Below, piece after piece: positions 62,701 to 64,000 of a stretch of 64,000 nt of DNA. Source of the stretch: CAIZQW01 sp942493055 (GTDB lineage: Bacteria > Verrucomicrobiota > Kiritimatiellia > RFP12 > UBA1067); NCBI GenBank assembly GCA_942493055.1, contig OW818680.1, forward strand, positions 496,001 through 560,000, read 5' to 3'. Made by a program: the position numbers and the translations under genes. The notes under the pieces were generated by a model that was given only the letters and a program-made list of their open reading frames with translations, searched no databases and was not told the origin of the DNA. Each line of letters opens with the position of its first letter. The first letter of the stretch is position 1.

Positions 62701-62729
62701 TTGACCCGCCCTTCTCTGTTTGCTACACT
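62701..62729 (+). promoter_or_regulatory. Sigma70-type promoter abutting the A2M-like start codon
   Basis: TTGACC (62701-62706) and TACACT (62724-62729) have a 17-base spacer. A start site 6-8 bases on would fall at or near the ATG at 62736, and no ribosome site is present, which suggests a leaderless mRNA. Confidence 0.45.
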
Positions 62730-62735
62730 TCCGCT

Positions 62736-64000
62736 ATGAGAAAACTGCCCATCTCCCTCTGTCTCATCCTGTTAGCCTTCCACGTGAAGGCCCAGTCGCT
62801 CTCAAACCTCTGGGTCCAAGCGGAGGCCGCTCTGGCCAAGGACCAGCCTAAGACAGCTATCGCAATTCTATCCGACATCTATACCAACGCCATCGCCCAG
62901 GAAGCCTGGGGCGACGCCATTATAGAGGTTGTCGCGGATATCCTTGCGCAGGTGAAGATGAACAACAGCGATGAAAAGAACGCCGCGTTCAGGGAGAAGG
63001 CTGATCAACTCTTCACATTTCTTCTTGAAAGGCCAGACCGACTCTTGTCCCAGCCCCTCAAGATACCGGAAAACGCTATCGGGGTCTGGGACATTGATGA
63101 CACCTATCGGAACACTGTTTATGATTATTGCGTCTGGAAGGCAATTGAGTTCTATGGAGTGCCCGACTGGCGGAGCAGCAACACCAACGACCACGTCCGC
63201 TTCACCCCTGACATGCCCTTATATGCGGAGCCGGAAGCCTTCATGGCCTGGACTGAGACATTACCCGTCGGCTCCCCGATCACCCGGGCATTGAAACTCA
63301 TGGGGACAGAGATGCGCCGTCATCAGAAGAGCGGGGATATGCTCTCGTACGCAGATGCCGACTTTAATCGCCTGAAACTCGTCTGCGAATTGCAGAGAAA
63401 GAGCGAGTATGAGCGAGCCCCTAACCCCGAGTTTGACGCTGCGCTCTCACAGTACATCCTTCGTTGGGAAAAGAACGAACTCTCTGCACGCGCAAGAGCC
63501 CTGCAAGCCCTTCGCCTGAATGACAAAAATAAATATGACGAGGCGATCCGTATCGCAGAGAAAGGCATGGACAACTTCCCAAAAAGCTTAGGAGCCCAAG
63601 AGTGTTATCGCGCAATTCAACAAGCTCGCAAAAGCTCCTTCTCGTTTACAACAAAAAGCGTGTGGGCGCACACAAAGCCAGAAGCACGCCCGCACGGGAA
63701 TATCCGAATCTATTCTCAAAACATCAAAAAAGCTTGGTTTCGCCTCTACCCAATCACACTCCCACCGATCCCTGAGAGTAGTCTTGACTCATCTTTTGAG
63801 AGCGATGAAACAAGAACCGAGAACGACATCGCCCTTTTTGCAAAGATTCTTCCCACACAGCCGGCGTATGAATGGGAAGTCGACATCATTTCTACCAATC
63901 GCCAATACGCGAAGCAGCAATATGACGTGACCACGTCCTTTAAGCCTGGCGCTTATCTCCTCGTCGGATCGACCCAGAAGGATTTCCGCTTTGACCGCGC
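62736..64000 (+). CDS. Alpha-2-macroglobulin-family protein, N-terminal part (cut by window edge)
   Basis: An open frame of 421 codons runs from the ATG at 62736 off the right edge. A signal peptide (MRKLPISLCLILLAFHVKAQ) is followed by helical TPR-like material (KTAIAILSDIYTNAIAQEAW, about 25-250). Around 300 an MG-like beta region starts with SSFSFTTKSVWAHTKPEA and NIKKAWFRLYPIT, as in large bacterial alpha-2-macroglobulin-like proteins. Those trap foreign proteases in the periplasm or at the outer membrane. The thioester and receptor-binding parts would lie outside, so the identification is provisional. Confidence 0.65.
   Translation, partial: MRKLPISLCLILLAFHVKAQSLSNLWVQAEAALAKDQPKTAIAILSDIYTNAIAQEAWGDAIIEVVADILAQVKMNNSDEKNAAFREKADQLFTFLLERPDRLLSQPLKIPENAIGVWDIDDTYRNTVYDYCVWKAIEFYGVPDWRSSNTNDHVRFTPDMPLYAEPEAFMAWTETLPVGSPITRALKLMGTEMRRHQKSGDMLSYADADFNRLKLVCELQRKSEYERAPNPEFDAALSQYILRWEKNELSARARALQALRLNDKNKYDEAIRIAEKGMDNFPKSLGAQECYRAIQQARKSSFSFTTKSVWAHTKPEARPHGNIRIYSQNIKKAWFRLYPITLPPIPESSLDSSFESDETRTENDIALFAKILPTQPAYEWEVDIISTNRQYAKQQYDVTTSFKPGAYLLVGSTQKDFRFDR

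Noticed and set aside
1..64000. CRISPR arrays, prophage or complete insertion sequences
   Set aside because: No regularly spaced repeats, cas genes, phage structural genes or transposases were seen.

Overview
The window looks like a chromosomal segment from a PVC-superphylum bacterium, most likely Kiritimatiellota or Lentisphaerota. This rests on an ECF sigma factor and FecR-type regulator heading a run of secreted sulfatases and glycosidases, a Gram-negative envelope toolkit (TonB/ExbB/ExbD, KdsD, an outer-membrane barrel, an alpha-2-macroglobulin-like protein), and intergenic palindromes of a kind common in that group. The assignment is inferred from gene content; no marker-gene tree could be made.

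Region 1 (1-19.9 kb, all minus strand) is a polysaccharide-utilisation operon. It reads ECF sigma factor, FecR-domain membrane regulator, two clan GH-D (GH36-like) proteins, GH2, GH95, two beta-propeller glycosidases, a DUF5703 protein, a sulfatase and a heparinase II/III-like lyase that runs off the left edge. Many genes overlap by ATGA. Together they suggest depolymerisation of a sulfated polymer containing fucose and galactose. No SusC/SusD or other transporter is present.

Region 2 (19.9-27.6 kb) holds a tRNA-Arg(CCU), a gene-free stretch with a MITE-like inverted-repeat element, a small lipoprotein, a 1227-residue PHP/Cache/PAS/CBS/DUF294 fusion, and an ActP/DUF485 acetate-type symporter pair. 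The fusion is probably the sensor or regulator of the symporter.

Region 3 (27.9-40.1 kb) is mostly housekeeping: ybaB-recR-tsaB, an oligopeptide-type binding protein, pyrD, rlmN and kbl-tdh. A small accessory patch (orphan membrane proteins, a ParE-type toxin-antitoxin pair, a TetR regulator), a GH5 endoglucanase and a strikingly structured 314-bp palindromic element at 36.55-36.86 kb are interspersed.

Region 4 (40.1-50.4 kb, plus strand) starts with a strong promoter and a tandem operator-like repeat. It encodes a FecR-domain protein, a TPR/outer-membrane barrel, an MBL-fold hydrolase with a class-II-phosphodiesterase-like motif, an MscS channel with a cyclic-nucleotide-binding domain, and a CHASE2 adenylate cyclase. 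These could form a complete cAMP make-sense-degrade module that gates an ion channel. kdsD, a frameshifted exbB, exbD, tonB and a Spy/CpxP-like protein follow.

Region 5 (50.4-64 kb) is core metabolism and information processing: larB, glyS, nusA-infB-rbfA, lysS, a zinc-ribbon/GspG fusion, a divergent hisI, a secreted cysteine-rich peptide, fabD-fabG-acpP, and the start of an alpha-2-macroglobulin-like gene with a possibly leaderless transcript.
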